Assembly: GCA_963920525.1 (NCBI GenBank)
Contig: OY986435.1
Span: 176,856,266-176,920,265 of the forward strand
Origin: Dichetophora obliterata
Lineage: Eukaryota > Arthropoda > Insecta > Diptera > Sciomyzidae
Direction of reading: 5' to 3'
DNA length: 64,000 nt
The translations under genes and the position numbers were made by a program. Shown piece by piece: positions 1-12,035 of this stretch. Position 1 is the stretch's first letter, and each line of letters starts with the position of its first letter. The notes under the pieces are model-generated. The model was not told the DNA's origin. It did no database searches and worked only from the letters and a program-made list of their open reading frames with translations.

Positions 1-249
1 TGCCAGCAGTGAAACAAAAAAAAAATTAAAACAAAATTTTTTTGTAGGCAACAACTGACAAAAAATGCCAACATGTTGGCATTTCGATTTTTCTTGTCAT
101 ACAACGATATTTTGACTGACAAGCAAAATTCTATCTGTTCTCACTTGCTTGTGATTTGATATGACAATCAGTGGTCATATATGACAACAAATGTAAATGA
201 CAATACGTTTCCATTAGATTGACAACATTTGTGGTTGAAAAATGACCTA
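1..249. other. AT-rich non-coding segment with a 22-nt palindrome
   Basis: No coding signal was found. A perfect palindrome centred on CCAACATGTTGG spans 63-84. TTGACAAC-like words recur here and again at about 1075-1215, so this may be the eroded edge of an older repeat. Confidence 0.4.
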
Positions 250-1020
250 GTGAAAACCAGGCTTTAGTTACCTCAAAGTCAGATGATCTGGGGATGTTTT
301 CGTATTATATATGTGCTCCTTTGCACTTTTTAAATGGTACAATGAAAGGACTTTATGGTCCCGGCTCTCGAAGAGCATTTTTTTTTATACTTCGGACGCA
401 ATTTCTCAAGACGACTCTGCGCCATGCCACCGAGCTAAATCTGAAAGTAATGGTTTATATCGATTGTGTCATCTTACCATAAGGTTACAAACAAAACATT
501 TATAATAATTATCTGTTTTTTACAGATGGAAAAGGTGTTTGAAGAAATCGGAATTTCACGCTTGAATTGGCCGGGAAACTCCCCCGACCTAAACCCAATC
601 GAGCACTTATAAACGTAAAATAGCAGAACAGAAAACCCCGTAACAAGAAAGAGGTAATATCGGCTTTGGAAAACGTTTGGCATAATGTTCTTACCGAAAA
701 AACACTTAAGGACCTTGATGAAACCATGTCTTCAAGGAGAGTAGCCGTTATACAGGCTACAGGAAGTGTGACATCATATTGATTTATTTTTATTTTTGTT
801 AAACGATATTCCCTATAAAAAATTTTGTACCCCAAAAATAATTTTATTGCGTTCTACGCTGAAAAAAAATTTTGTTGCACTATTCATTGAATATTTTCAC
901 CTCCTATTCTAGTTGAATAATTTTAATATTAAATAAAAATGAGTTTTCTTTACTTTAAATCTGTACCATTACAAAATTTTATGATATTTTGAAGCGATTT
1001 GGTTTTCATGACCGCCAGTG
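250..1020 (+). pseudogene. Tc1-like transposase relic with 3' terminal repeat
   Basis: This is a decayed Tc1-family DNA transposon. Translated pieces in shifting frames give a GMFSYY...PLHFLNGTM block (about 288-340), the second catalytic-Asp region as QDDSAPCHRAK (about 405-440), then NWPGNSPDLNPIEHL (565-610), the D/E signature of Tc1 transposases. A basic KRKPRNKKEVISALENVWH tail follows, with stops and frameshifts throughout. Downstream the sequence ends in ACCGCCAGTG followed by TA at 1021-1022, which fits a Tc1 terminal repeat next to its TA target. No matching left terminal repeat was found, so the 5' part is probably deleted or eroded. It cannot encode a functional transposase. Confidence 0.75.
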
Positions 1021-1294
1021 TAGTTTAGAAACAATTGCAAAATTTTCTTCACAAACGACAGCTTAAAATAGGTATGTTGACAACTTATCAAACGATTTGA
1101 CCATACACAGCCCAATCAAATTGAAGGACTTGTCAGGAAATTTAAAAAAAATCAAAATCTTGTGATTTTCAACAGACAACTTGACAACTGGCAAACTGAT
1201 CAGTTGACAACAACCGACTCAGTTTACGATTGGATTGTATTGTGTATGGCTTCCGTAATATATAAAAATAAATGTGTGTTTGTGTTGTATTCTA
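1021..1294. other. AT-rich spacer
   Basis: No gene was found. Weak inverted similarity exists between about 1098-1120 (CATACACAGCCCAATC) and 1229-1252 (GATTGGATTG...GTGTATGG), possibly an old foldback remnant. Confidence 0.3.
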
Positions 1295-1803
1295 TCCCTC
1301 CAGGAAATGTGAGCATTCCCGGATGTTACCAGGAAACATTCCATGGAATGTAGGAAGCATTCCCCTTTGTTGCACACTCCATTGCTTTTTTAACATAGCA
1401 TGTCATTAGAGGGAAACATTCCTCCCCGCTGTGTTAAAAATTCATGTGGAAACATTCCTCTCCCTTGTTATGAAAATGGATTCGGCCAGGATTCGAATCC
1501 GGGACCCATGAGCGACAGTCGAGCACGCTACCACTAGACTATCGAATTCTACAATAAGCGGCTAGAAAACAATGATATTAATATTTTCTATTGTCATTGC
1601 TTGACAATAAATAAAAGTTTCCACATGCATTCTTAAAGAAGCGGTTTGGAAACAATATAAATACAAAACTACCCTTAAGCTTCCAAAAGATACGGTGGGG
1701 AAACAATATAAATACAAAACTACCCTTAAGCTTTCAAAAGATACGGTGGGGAATGTTTCTTTATCACTTTTAGATGGAAGCCTTCCGATTTTTCCTGGAG
1801 GGA
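1295..1803. mobile_element. TIR element (MITE) carrying a tRNA-like cassette, copy A
   Basis: The ends are TCCCTCCAGGAAA and its complement TTTCCTGGAGGGA. The interior is rich in the palindromic word GGAAACATTCC and holds a tRNA-like cassette. A second, diverged copy lies at 53272-53748 and shares the same ends, the ACATTCCATGGAATGTAGGAAGC stretch in part, and the CACTAGACTATCGAATTCTA segment. No clear target-site duplication was recognised, so the superfamily is open. Confidence 0.65.
1479..1548 (-). tRNA. degenerate tRNA-Asp(GTC)-like sequence inside a repeat
   Basis: Read on the minus strand this has an A-box-like TAGTCTAGTGG, a CTGTCGC anticodon loop with GTC, and a B-box-like ATTCGAATCC. 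Acceptor arms pair at about five of seven positions. The anticodon stem pairs poorly and the T stem has an A-C mismatch. It lies inside a repeat whose other copy (53.55 kb) has lost about half of the cassette. It is therefore best read as a tRNA-derived pseudogene or SINE-like module, not a working tRNA gene. Confidence 0.5.
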
Positions 1804-2865
1804 TGTGCTGCAGTCATCCGATTTCAATAAAATTTTGTCATCTTATTGCCTGAACTTGTAGGAATAACATAGTCATAGTGTAAGGGGCATGGCACCTCCC
1901 TTACAACCCTATTTTGCGATTCCGAATAGCTTTGGAATCATAGTTCGCACAGCCTCCGAATTCGCTATTCAACCACAATTTACACGTGCAATTTCACTTG
2001 TAACATTTTTTGGGCTTTGGCCAAGGGGGAAAGGCACTTTTAAGCAGCTCAAATTTTTGGTTTAACTTTCTAACTCACACATGAATGAAACTCGATACGA
2101 ATTAACTTTTGAATATTTATCAACTTATTGCCTTGCACTTGCGCGAGAATAAAAAGAAAGCAATAGTGACCAAGAATATAAAATTAATTATGCGCCAGTC
2201 AAATTTATTCTAACATGTAAATACATACTTATATGTGAGGTGATTAATAAGTATTTATTTTCAATTAAACATGAAAGCTTTTTAAAATTTTAAACGATAT
2301 TTCTACAATTATTTCTTCTGTGGCAGCGACGCGCCATATTTTTAAATTATATATAAAATTATAAAAATTAATAAAAAGAATAATAGTAATAATTACAATT
2401 CATTAACGAAAAAGAGGCTTGATTCAAAGTTCGCCTTGTCCAGTTTGTGCTCTAAAATCTTCTGAGTTTTCATGATTTCTTTTGACATGATTTCACAAAA
2501 AGAAAAAATTACAGTTTAGCGTATATACAGTACAGATGTGAAACATCTTAAAATTAAGAATAATAGAGAGAGTTTTGTTAAAAAAAACAGAGAGATAAGA
2601 GTGAGAGAGAGACGGTCTTACAAGAAATACAATACAAAAGTTGCATAAAAAGTATTCCGTTAATTCAATACTTACACTGTCATTGGTTGGTGCTTTAATT
2701 TTTAATAGTAATTTTAATGATTTGTGATAGCTAAAATCTTTGATATATGTCCGTGATTTGCTATTTTCGACGTAAAAAATTATATCTATAATTGGGGTTC
2801 CCATACAAAAAAAAAAAAAAAATAGAAAAAAAATTTATTATAGCTCATATCAAAAAGTCTATGAC
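1804..2865. other. AT-rich non-coding DNA
   Basis: Nothing supported as a gene. It contains short A/T runs and a purine-rich GAGAGA stretch near 2580-2615. Confidence 0.4.
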
Positions 2866-3215
2866 CTCCAAGTAGACCAATTGTATTAGCTGGTCCTATT
2901 AATTTTTTTCCGTTTAACATTACTTCTGAACACACCTACACTCTATGTGCCGCCCTTTTGAGAATCCCCATTAAAAAAAACCCCAAAAATGGAAAGAAAT
3001 GTCTATTGTAGTTCATACCAAACAATCATTGATCCCTAGGGAGGTCGAATGTATGGGCATATCCAATTAATTTTGTACCTCAACATTTCTTCTGAAGACA
3101 CCTACACTCTAGCTGCCACCCTTCTGGTGGTCGCCATAAAAAAAACCAAAAAATGTACGAGGTGGTCCCATTAATTTTTCGCTCTCAACATTTCTTCTAA
3201 ACACACCTGGGAGCA
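2866..3215. repeat. tandem repeat, period about 166 bp, two to three units
   Basis: The block CACCTACACTCTA...GCC..CCCTT recurs at 2933 and 3099. A third, shortened unit shows CAACATTTCTTCTAAACACACC near 3186-3206. Units also share TTCATACCAAA-like and CCCATTAATTTTT-like segments. Units are diverged and no coding signal is present. Confidence 0.6.
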
Positions 3216-4108
3216 AGCAGTTTTTCAGCGTGTACAAAAAAATTGACATTTTGACTGAAAAAACCTGTATTCTTTTAGGGAAAAACTAGAAGCCTCTCTA
3301 TCTTTAAAAAAAACATACCAAAAAAAAAAGCTTATCTCTACATATGGCAATACTGTTTGAAACAGAACTCTGTTATGTCAATTTAACGAAACAAACAGAA
3401 AATGACTGAAACCAATCCTTCTCAAAATTAAAAAAAAAAACTTAATAATTTATAAAAAATTTTTATTTAAAAAAATATTTCCTCTTTGTTTCACTGTAGT
3501 TTATTTGCATAGTGACAAACTGACTGACTGTTGCAGCATTGAAGCTAAAAGCATCTGAAGTAGCAAACGCTACTGCATAGCTATTAAAAAACAGCAACCA
3601 ACAAAAACAGTAACAACAATATGATACAGTTTCTTAAAAACGTGCAAACGTGCCAATTTATGGGTTTCATTAAAACGAGTCCAAAATATAAAAAGAAAAA
3701 ATCCTCACATCCACCTTTACATTGTTGCAATGAAAACAGAAAATTAAATGTAAAAAAATATAAAATATAAAAAAATAAAAGCTAAAATAAGTAACATGAA
3801 AAGCATAGAAAAAGGATAAGTAAACAAAACAATGCAGAAAAAAATTACTTTTTTTCTTAGCCAAGTCTGTCAAGATTGACGAAAAAAAAATGCACCAACA
3901 TTCAGACGACAGCCATGCAGCAAGGAAGTTAAAATTTTTCTTAACAAAAGTGAGAAAGAATATAGAAATTATTTTCAATAACAATAAAAAAAAAACTTGA
4001 TCCCAATGCGATGCTGTAGAGTCTACCATGTTCCTAAGAGCAACGGTGGGCAAATGCGGCTTTTAAGCTCCTTTTACATTGGACAAGAATTGAAAGTAAT
4101 TTTTTGAC
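3216..4108. other. AT-rich non-coding DNA
   Basis: No gene or clear repeat boundary was seen. An open minus-strand stretch at 3670-4053 is F/K-rich and looks like chance AT-rich reading frame. Confidence 0.4.
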
Positions 4109-4972
4109 CGTTGCACAGTGCGCTTTTTTGATTTTAGGATGACATTTGCATTATCTATCTCAGAAACTAAAAAAACTAGGGCCATGAAATTTCAAATTAG
4201 TTTCAGCCTTTATTAAGTAACAGCACAAAAAATTAGAATTCAAGGTCAACTGCATGGCCTACCTCCCTTACAAACCATATATTTTTTTAAAAAAATCCCA
4301 CATAAAATTACTTATTTATGTTTTTAAACAGGAAATTTAGTTTATTTAACTTCACTTAAACGTCATGCTAATAATATTTCAAATCTGATATTTTTTAGAT
4401 ATATCTCCTATTAAACAATATTACCAAAATAACTAAATTAAAAAAATTGTTTTGTTTTAAAATGGTTGCTAATACAAAATAAGGTCAGAACTTGTTTTAA
4501 AATATGAATTCTATTTTACTTTTCTTTAAATTTAAGAGAACCTACAAATTATCTTATAAATCAGTGCATTTTAGGCAAAATTTGATTTGTAAGACTTTTT
4601 TCAAATTAAATGGTTTTTCTTAATAGCAGCTAGATGCAGCAGGTTTTTACAGAAATAGAAGGTAGAAGTACGATATTTTTATGATAGTCATAGCCTTCGA
4701 CTATAATAATGCTTAATTAGCATTCCTGTATTCAGTACTGTATTATTGTTTAAAATTGACTTTATTTTTTGGGTTTTATTGAGCTTATTTTTGTTAAAAA
4801 AAGTTTCAACTTTGAAGAATTTTATAAAAAAAAAAACCATACAATACATCAAGTTTTTAATACCACATACATAATACATGTTTTATAATCTAACGAATAA
4901 AAATTTATTTTTATAAAATTTTAAAAAAAACCCAAATGTCATCCTAAAATTAAAAAAGCGCACTGTGCGTTG
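4109..4972. mobile_element. Transib-like non-autonomous element with 5-bp TSD
   Basis: The element proper is 4114-4967 (854 bp). Its terminal inverted repeats run about 38 bp, start CACAGTGCGCTTTTTT and differ at only one or two positions. It is flanked on both sides by CGTTG (4109-4113 and 4968-4972). A CACWRTG start plus a 5-bp duplication is the hallmark of Transib transposons, the group from which RAG1 and the V(D)J signal heptamer CACAGTG derive. There is no transposase inside, so it is non-autonomous. Family assignment rests on the ends and duplication only. Confidence 0.75.
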
Positions 4973-5890
4973 GTATGAATTCTTTTTGCTATTTAAGGTA
5001 AAGTCCAGGTGGTATGTGATATGTGTTTAAAGGTGAAGAATAATATGTTTATTAATAATGAAATTTGTGTATGTGTTTTGTTTTCGGAAGATGTTGAAAA
5101 TTTCTATGTGGCTGTTTTTAGCCCACCCCTGTTATAGGGTATTGAAAAAATGTAAATGCAAATAATTTAAACATTTTCACTACTTCAAATCATTATCAAA
5201 ATGCAAACATTATTTTGAGCAGCAATTGATCTAGATGTAGAAAAATAGAGCATTTTTATAATTGCTTATAAAAAATTTTTGATTAATAAAAAAGGTTAAA
5301 TTTAGACATAACATATGTATTTTCTTCTTATTTGTTGCACCATTTTCTACAAGTTTTTTAAATTTCAATTCGTTAATGCCTTTCATATGCGTTAGTGGTG
5401 CATAAAGTTTTTTCATATTTTACAACTTTTATGATTTCAAATGATGTCGAAATTTGCATACTTTACTAATTTTAATGATGCATTCATTTACAGCACCGCG
5501 CTGCAGTTTGCAATTGCTTAATGTTGGCATGATTCATCGATATGTTTGAACGTAAATTTGGCTAATTGCTATTTTGAGAAGGCTAAATTATGTAATGTTG
5601 GTGTAACATTAAAAGTTAAAACAATTTTTTTATGACTTAGAAAATGGCTTGAATGAATCTTTGAACTTTTTTAAAAATCACTGGAATTTTTTCATTTAAT
5701 TGCTCACACAACATTGCTTGCTCGTAATAACGTGGCCAAATAGAGTATCAAAAATGGCTACGATGAAACTTATGTATTTAGTCGCCAATTCGTTTGCAAT
5801 TTTAAATGAAAATTTTGGCACGCTGGTATCTTTCGATCGAAAAATATATATATTATTACGCAATGTCGCATGTCGCTCTGTCGCTTCAAA
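4973..5890. other. AT-rich non-coding DNA
   Basis: No gene was recognised. Small open stretches on either strand show no protein family resemblance. Confidence 0.4.
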
Positions 5891-6430
5891 CTAGAGATGG
5901 GCGCGTGTCACGATGAATCACATCGTGATTGTAAACTAACCCATCTAAAAACTATGCAATATTCGTAAGAGTCCGTAATTGAATTTTTCTCGTGCGTGAG
6001 CGTCTGTGGCTTAAATTTTTCTTGTCACGCCTTGTTTATCGTACTTTTTCAAATCTGTGCAAAACTTAGTAATGATTTTAAATGTATTAAAATGTTTAAA
6101 AAATTGTAGTTTCAACTTAAATGGTAGTCTGCAGTTTTCATCTAAAAACTCATAATTTTGATGAAAACTCATTAATTTATTCATAAAGTTTGAATATGTA
6201 AGATGTATCAATATAATATATGAATTGAATTTACGTTTCTTCACGCAAAAAAATGACATTTTCGACTTCAATTGTACCAAACATATTTCTATTAACCGTA
6301 AATATATTTCGCAATTCTGACCATATTATGTTTATCATACATATTGCTATTTTTGGGACAATGATTTCAATGTTTGTTTACAATTCCAGGTAAATATATT
6401 TGTATTGATGTGACAAAAAAATATTTTTTG
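5891..6430. other. AT-rich segment with ATCGTGAT-type motif
   Basis: Begins with GAGATGGGCGCGTGTCACGATGA and a nearby CATCGTGATTG. The same CGTGATCGTG vocabulary returns at 7280-7440. This may mark two ends of one eroded element, but no matching terminal repeat could be aligned. Confidence 0.3.
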
Positions 6431-6433
6431 GTT

Positions 6434-6505
6434 GTGGCCGTAACCTACTGGCACTGTGCTTGGCTCGTAAGCAAAAGAGCCGCGGTTTAAACCCAGCTCG
6501 GACAG
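6434..6505 (+). repeat. tRNA-derived SINE-like module, copy 1
   Basis: Has an A-box-like TAACCTACTGG and a B-box-like GGTTTAAACCC, ending CTCGGACAG. It aligns over its length with 33118-33190, which has the cleaner TAGCCTACTGG and GGTTCAAACCC boxes. Cloverleaf pairing is poor, so it is a dispersed tRNA-derived repeat, not a tRNA gene. Confidence 0.55.
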
Positions 6506-6890
6506 AAAGTTTTTCAAAAAATTTTTTGAATTGAATTGATATTTTTGTCCAGCCGCAAACAATGGCAAACCTCAAAGAACAACAAACAATTAAAAAATAA
6601 TAAATGAAGTAATATGTAATAAATTAGTAATAAATAAGAAATTAATAATAAATAATTAAAATATAGTAACAAAAGCTTACTTGTCCCAAAAATATTCAGT
6701 AAAACTAATATATTTATTGCAACAAATAAGCTTATTTGCATTGAACATAATTTGCTTCCGGAAAAAACACATTTCTTGTCAAAATTAACTTGTCTGCTAT
6801 AAACAAGTTTTTAAACATAATAGTATCCTTCGCTATTATGATTGTTTCAAATATATTTTTTTCTCCGTGTTATTTAAAAAAAAAAATGAT

Positions 6891-7083
6891 GGCGTTTTCG
6901 TTTCTAGAAAAATGTTGCATTTTTTTCTGCCATCTTTGAGAATTCGGAATACTTTCCGAGAAGTAGCATTTTCGAGAAAATAACACGATTCAATTTCAGA
7001 GGTCACTATTTTTTTCTGAAAAGGGCAGAATTTCCAAAAATGGCAGAAAAAAATTAAGCATTTTTTCGAGAAACGAAAACACC
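6891..7083. mobile_element. small foldback MITE, 193 bp
   Basis: The arms are about 60 bp, starting GGCGTTTTCGTTTCT and ending with the complement of GGTGTTTTCGTTTCTCG. They continue through a shared TTTTTTTCTGCCAT block. The spacer is about 75 bp. No target duplication was obvious. Confidence 0.7.
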
Positions 7084-7113
7084 AAAAATAAACTTACATT
7101 AAAAACTTGCTAC

Positions 7114-7244
7114 ATTATTCTGTATAGCGAAAATGCACACCAACGACAAGCAAGACAAGAGCAGCAATAGAATTTCGTATAGAAAAAGTATTGCTTCTCA
7201 TGTCTTGCTTGTCGTTGGTGTGCTGCTTCGTGATACAGAATAAT
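7114..7244. mobile_element. hairpin MITE, copy 1
   Basis: A 131-bp near-palindrome with ends ATTATTCTGTAT and ATACAGAATAAT. The inner arms carry ACCAACGACAAGCAAGACA, and the loop contains TTTCGTATAGAAAAAG. A second copy of the same family lies at 58430-58555 inside the cdi intron. Confidence 0.75.
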
Positions 7245-7252
7245 TCAGTTAG

Positions 7253-8369
7253 TAAGCGTACCTAATCGTCAGAAAGGCCATCGTGATCGTACGTGATCAT
7301 AAGTTAAAAAACAATGCGTGGTTAGAAGAAAATTCATAGTGAGTTTTCGTGATCGTGACTACCAAATAATTGCAATCGTGAGCTTCCGTGGTTAAAAGAA
7401 AGCACATCGTTAACGTGCGTGATCGTGATCCAAATTTACTCACGCTCCAAATATCTACTTCAAACATTTTATTAGCGTTTAACATATCGGCCATTCCACG
7501 CCTAGTGCAAGTCGTGATTGACCTCATGCACTTCGATTTACTTGAAATTTTGGCTATAGGTTCCTTTTCCACTTATAAGAATATAAGTTAATTATATTAT
7601 TTATCGCCATTTTTTGTTAAGTTGTGGAAGTACTATTTTTTGCTAAAAGTAAAAATTATGAAAATAGAATCATTTCATATAAATTATATCTCCGTCATCT
7701 GTTACCCTATTTCTATAAATGAAGTATCTTTAGAAAGCTATTAAAAAGCGATATTTTAAAAAACAAAATATTTTTGGAATTTTTATGCTAGAGTTGCCAA
7801 CTTTTTGGAAAAAGATTTCATTTGCTCATATCTCAAAAAGTGCCCTTTTTTGTTATTTTAAGAAAAATAAACTATCCACCAAAAAAATAATTAAGATGGC
7901 CAAATGATACCTTTTTGCAATCTCAATTTTTCTGACATACATTTCAATTTATAATTCATAACTTCTATACCGTTTGAGATATTTCTACAAAATCTTCAAC
8001 AAAAATGTTTGCCAGAACCAATAACTCTGTTATATATAATAATCACCCCACACGTTACCTTGGTCCATAATCCTGGAATCCCGGACGATTTAAGCCCTTT
8101 TATATCCCAGGATTGTCTTTCCTGGATCCCGGGATTTTTAAAACAAAAAATTTCTATTACAAATATTCATGTAAATGCAAACATTTAATTTTACATTTTA
8201 AATGAATTACGTTAAAAATAATTAAAACAAAAATTTTATTTGAAAATTTTTTTCCAACCTTAATTTTCCTTAAACACAAAAAAACATGAAAACGGTGTAA
8301 AAAAAAAAAGTGTAACATTTATATAGTGATACCTCAAACTGTTCTGTCTTTTTTTATATTTTTTGTTCC
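7253..8369. other. AT-rich DNA with CGTGATCGTG cluster and CCCGG-rich patch
   Basis: Contains repeated CGTGATCGTGA-type words at 7280-7440 and a short GC-richer patch (about 8070-8140) with AATCCCGG and CCCGGGA words. That patch has counterparts at 9530-9590. No gene was seen. Confidence 0.35.
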
Positions 8370-8906
8370 TTAACCCTTTCAATGGCTAGGCTAATTTAAG
8401 AACAAAATAATTTTTTTGAGGTAATATTGCTATCATTTAGGCTCTTAAAAGATGAAAAAACATACCTTTCATTTTAACCTGCGCTACTTTCGTTTTACAA
8501 GCTTGTACAAAGAAAAAACTGTTTTGCTCCTGTTCGGCACACAGTCTTTTTTTTAATCTTTTTAAGGTGTCTCAACCCTTTAGATCTGTATTTTTAAACC
8601 CTCTCAATATTCTTATCATTAAAGCAATAGAAAGAGAAAAAACATAAATTTGATCTTTGTCCGGTTGCTGTTTTTTTTATAAAATAGGCCAAACAAATTT
8701 TTTTTGCTTTTCTTGGCCACAAAAAAATGAAAATTCAACTGACTTTAATGTCAAATACATCTCTAAATTTATTTTTATCATGTTGGTTCATCTTTTTTTC
8801 ATAGAACCAAACGTTTTGATTTAAAAAAAACTTTGCAAAATAAATAAATATAAAAATTACTTTCTGACGTGTCCAATATATTTGGGAAATCCACAGAAAT
8901 GGTTAA
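8370..8906. mobile_element. TTAA-flanked piggyBac-like MITE, copy 1
   Basis: The element is 8374-8902 with TTAA on both sides. The left end reads CCCTTTCAATGG and the right end is the eroded complement (AAATGG). It is an inverted copy of 13450-13925: both share the TTTTCATC..TTTTAAG block, the CCGGACAAAGATCAAAT-type block and the CAGTTGAATTTTC-type block. It carries no ORF. TTAA duplication is the piggyBac signature, but superfamily is inferred from that alone. Confidence 0.7.
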
Positions 8907-8960
8907 ATTAATACAATGTGCTAGTCATTAATATTATTTATGTCTTGTTTTTATTAACAA

Positions 8961-9392
8961 TAAGGGTATTCACAATTGTGTGGTATAGTAGTATGGTTTT
9001 TTTTCGCCATAGTTGAAAATCACAATATGAGCACCCTTTAAAATATAATTTGTAGTTGGGAACCTCCCACTAGCTTTTTGTTACTATGCAAATAAATTCA
9101 CTATCCAGTTTGATATATTTTATTAATATATGGCATGAAAAAGTTTAACTTGCATTTTGAGCTTCCTTAAATTTTGCAATTAGAAAATAACTGGCAACCC
9201 ATCAGTTGTTTATGGAACTTTAAAAACCACCTTCGTTAGACATATCATTGGGCTACTAAAATTACCACACTTCTGGTTTTTAGAGATTTCATGTAAAACA
9301 AGAAAAAATATAAAAACCACTCGGTAAAGTGTGATACAACACCACGGGGTTTTTTAACTACACTGAAAACCACACAATTGTGAATATCCTTA
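8961..9392. mobile_element. TA-flanked MITE, 428 bp
   Basis: The element is 8963-9390, with TA at 8961-8962 and 9391-9392. Terminal inverted repeats are AGGGTATTCACAATTGTGTG at the left and its near-perfect complement at the right. There is no coding capacity. TA duplication suggests mobilisation by a Tc1/mariner-type transposase. Confidence 0.75.
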
Positions 9393-10689
9393 ATGTGTTT
9401 TGTTTTTGTTTCTTTATAAAGGAATTAATTTACATTTTTTAAGTTTCAAGTAATAAATAACAAAAAATTGTGTTAAAAACGTTTTGAATTCTTTACATCT
9501 TAAAATTTTCAATTCCGAACTAATCCGAACTAATCCCGGGATTCCGGGATTGAAAATCTCAATCAAATCGATTAAAACTTGCGGGATTGGACTACCCCAC
9601 ACATATTGCGTAAAATATATGCTTACACTGTCAAAAATCTTGGGCTAGATATAAGACAACACCTAAAGGGGATTACTGTTTAATTCAAGGAAAAGTTTAA
9701 AATTTTCTAATCCAAAAAAGAGAAGTTATTAATCTACAAAAAGTTGAAAAAAAGCAATATAAATATAAATTTAAAATAAAAATGATCATTTAATGATTTG
9801 AACACCTTATCCACTCGCCCAAATCAGTTGTTAATAAGGTTTCGCTTTTTTTTTGCACCATTACGAATGCAAGTAAGTTCCTTCAAGGAACGTGGGTTCG
9901 AGACCTAGCTAAATTAAACTAAAGTTGGTATTAAGAGCAGTCCTTTTTGGATTAAAAATTCCTTTAAACCAAAGTTTGGATTAAAAAGTAGTCCAAAATT
10001 TTTAACAGTGTAATGCTCGTATCTATTTTTGGATAAAAAAAAGGATAACACCTTCAATTTTGAGGTTTTTAAGGGACATCGCAAGTAAAAAAAAAGAGTT
10101 AAATAACCGATAAGTTTTAATACTTTTTTCATAAATTTAGAAATTGATTTACTGATAACATAAAAGCATTCGTTTTCGGTGTCATCATCGGCATTTACAT
10201 CCGAATCGTCTACGATGGTTTTCGACATTTTTCTGCAAATGTTTATCTTTTGCAGCAATTGATCAAAGCAGTTTTCGTTTCGTTCTTAAAAAAAAATTGT
10301 AGAATTCAATATGCACGAATACTGCTAGTTAAATTTTACCGTAAGAATTGCTTATCGATTGTGTTTCGTTAAGCAATTTTTAGCTTATCAATTTGCAACC
10401 AGGTTTTCTCATTAGTCCAATATTTGTTCATTGCAGAAAATAGTAGCTCTTCCAATGTTATCGTTTCTGGCAAGCATTAAATGTATTCAATCAAACAAGT
10501 GATTTCGTTATATTCACTATTTTCGGCTTTTAGATGGTTATGGATATAACAAGTAAACAAGAAATTTCTGCTGTTATGGGATAAAAAATAAGTTTTAGTA
10601 ATAAAAAAAGGGACTTTCCAAGTTTTCAAGAGACAGCTTTTTCGACATAAAAAAGAGACTGTTCCTTAAAAAAAGGAACAAATACGAGC
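9393..10689. other. AT-rich DNA with truncated tRNA-like motif
   Basis: 9533-9562 holds the words CCCGGGATTCCGGGATT. 9856-9910 ends in GAACGTGGGTTCGAGACC, a good B-box, and shares GAACGTGGGTTC with the longer tRNA-like copy at about 13945-14018. A minus-strand open stretch at 9914-10258 is acidic at its start but matches nothing I recognise. Confidence 0.35.
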
Positions 10690-10696
10690 ATAAGAT

Positions 10697-12035
10697 ATAC
10701 CTATTAACTTTGTCACTCCGTTTGTAACGCTTGGTGGCAGGTATAGAAAAGTATATATTTTCCTGATCAGCATCACCTCCTGAGTTGATTTCGGCATGTC
10801 TGTCTGTCTATCCGTCTGTCGACACGATTAAAGCCGCAATTTTTAAGGTATCGTATTCAAATTTTATATGTGTGCTTATATCAGTGGTGCTCATTCTACA
10901 CCATAGACAAATTTGGATCTGAGTTAGAGAGCTTTAAGCTTCTTCACTGAGAGAAATCGATTGCGTAAGCTTTCTGTTGCACAGTTCTATGTTTAAATTT
11001 CTTATTTAATACAATTAAAACTTTTAAATGATTTAACCTTTAACCGAAACTATAAAAAATGTTCACGGTTACTGTTAATTTTTTTCTTATTTTTATGATC
11101 TATAATTTTTCTGATTACATTTGATGTAATATTTTGTTTTCAATACTATCTTATTTAAAAACAAAACAAAATGTTTTTTAATCTATGGAACAATTGTGCT
11201 CTCTCTTCCCCGCAAAATGAATCACAATTTATGTGATTTTCTTGGATGCCTTTCTAGAAAAATGTTCTTGTGTTAACTTATAATGTGTAGCAAATCAAAC
11301 ATTGCGCATCATTAATCAGCAGAAATTTGAATAAAATCACCTATACGAAAAATATATTTATTGTGATAGTAAAGAACATCTTTTATTGTTCATTCATACA
11401 TTTTTTTGCGTGCATTTAAGAAACTAAGCGGCGGAGTCCTCACCGCTTGAAATGCCAGAGCGAACTGGGGTGCGTTTTTGTATGCGTGAGCTTTATATAA
11501 GTGTGAAAGCACAAAAGCTTATCTGCACATTTGTGCACGCTTGAGCGTCAATGGCTTATATTCAAACAATAATGATCAAGTTCGAAAATGAAGAAAATCG
11601 TATGAAAACGACGCCTATCTCCCATACAAAGTAACTATGAAAACGGTTAAGTGTTTTTAAATTTCACAAAAACTTATTTAATGCATTAAAGTTATGCACA
11701 TATGCTAAAAATACTAAAATTAACTTTTAGTTTGAAATTTGGCAAAATAGTATGTAATCTTGGCAAAATCTCCCATACAAAGTGGCATCATCAAAGTAAA
11801 ATAACTTTTATAAATTCCACAAAAATGTGTGTATTAACAGCATATTTAACACATAATCTTCCATGTCATAAACGTATTCTGCATTTGAGTTTTGGCAAAA
11901 TTTGATGCTCCTTACGCCCATATTCGAAGTGACGTCACCAAACTTTCAAGTCATGCATTATGTATGTACTTAAAATATATCTTCTGAGGTATCGACAAAG
12001 TCGAAGATAATTCCTTACTAGTTTTTTACTAATTT
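10697..12035 (-). mobile_element. dispersed tandem-repeat element with GTCY microsatellite, copy 1
   Basis: One end carries AACTTTGTCACTCCGTTTGTAACGC and the GTCTGTCTGTCTATCCGTCTG microsatellite (about 10796-10820). The other part carries the unit word CCCATACAAAGTRRCRTCA (about 11620-11800, 11920) and ends near TTCCTTACTAGTTTT. The same pieces occur in the same order, opposite strand, at 39535-40425, and in part at 28490-29170. GTCY tracts next to short tandem units resemble the mini-me/DINE-type repeats of Drosophila. The middle (10860-11560) is unlike the other copies and may be a separate insertion. Confidence 0.55.

Noticed and set aside
1479..1548. Functional tRNA-Asp gene
   Set aside because: Poor anticodon stem, a T-stem mismatch, and it is part of a repeat element whose other copy is truncated.
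3670..4053. 127-codon minus-strand membrane-like protein
   Set aside because: Phe/Leu/Ile-rich sequence is what AT-rich DNA gives by chance; no start context, domain or partner.
5891..7440. A hAT element starting TAGAGATGGGCG
   Set aside because: No inverted partner of the end was found, only shared CGTGATCGTG words.
8054..9593. An element flanked by direct CCCCACAC repeats
   Set aside because: The 8-bp repeat is suggestive, but the supposed ends (GTTACCTTGG and TAGTCCAATC) are not inverted repeats; AATCCCGG words near both ends may be coincidence.
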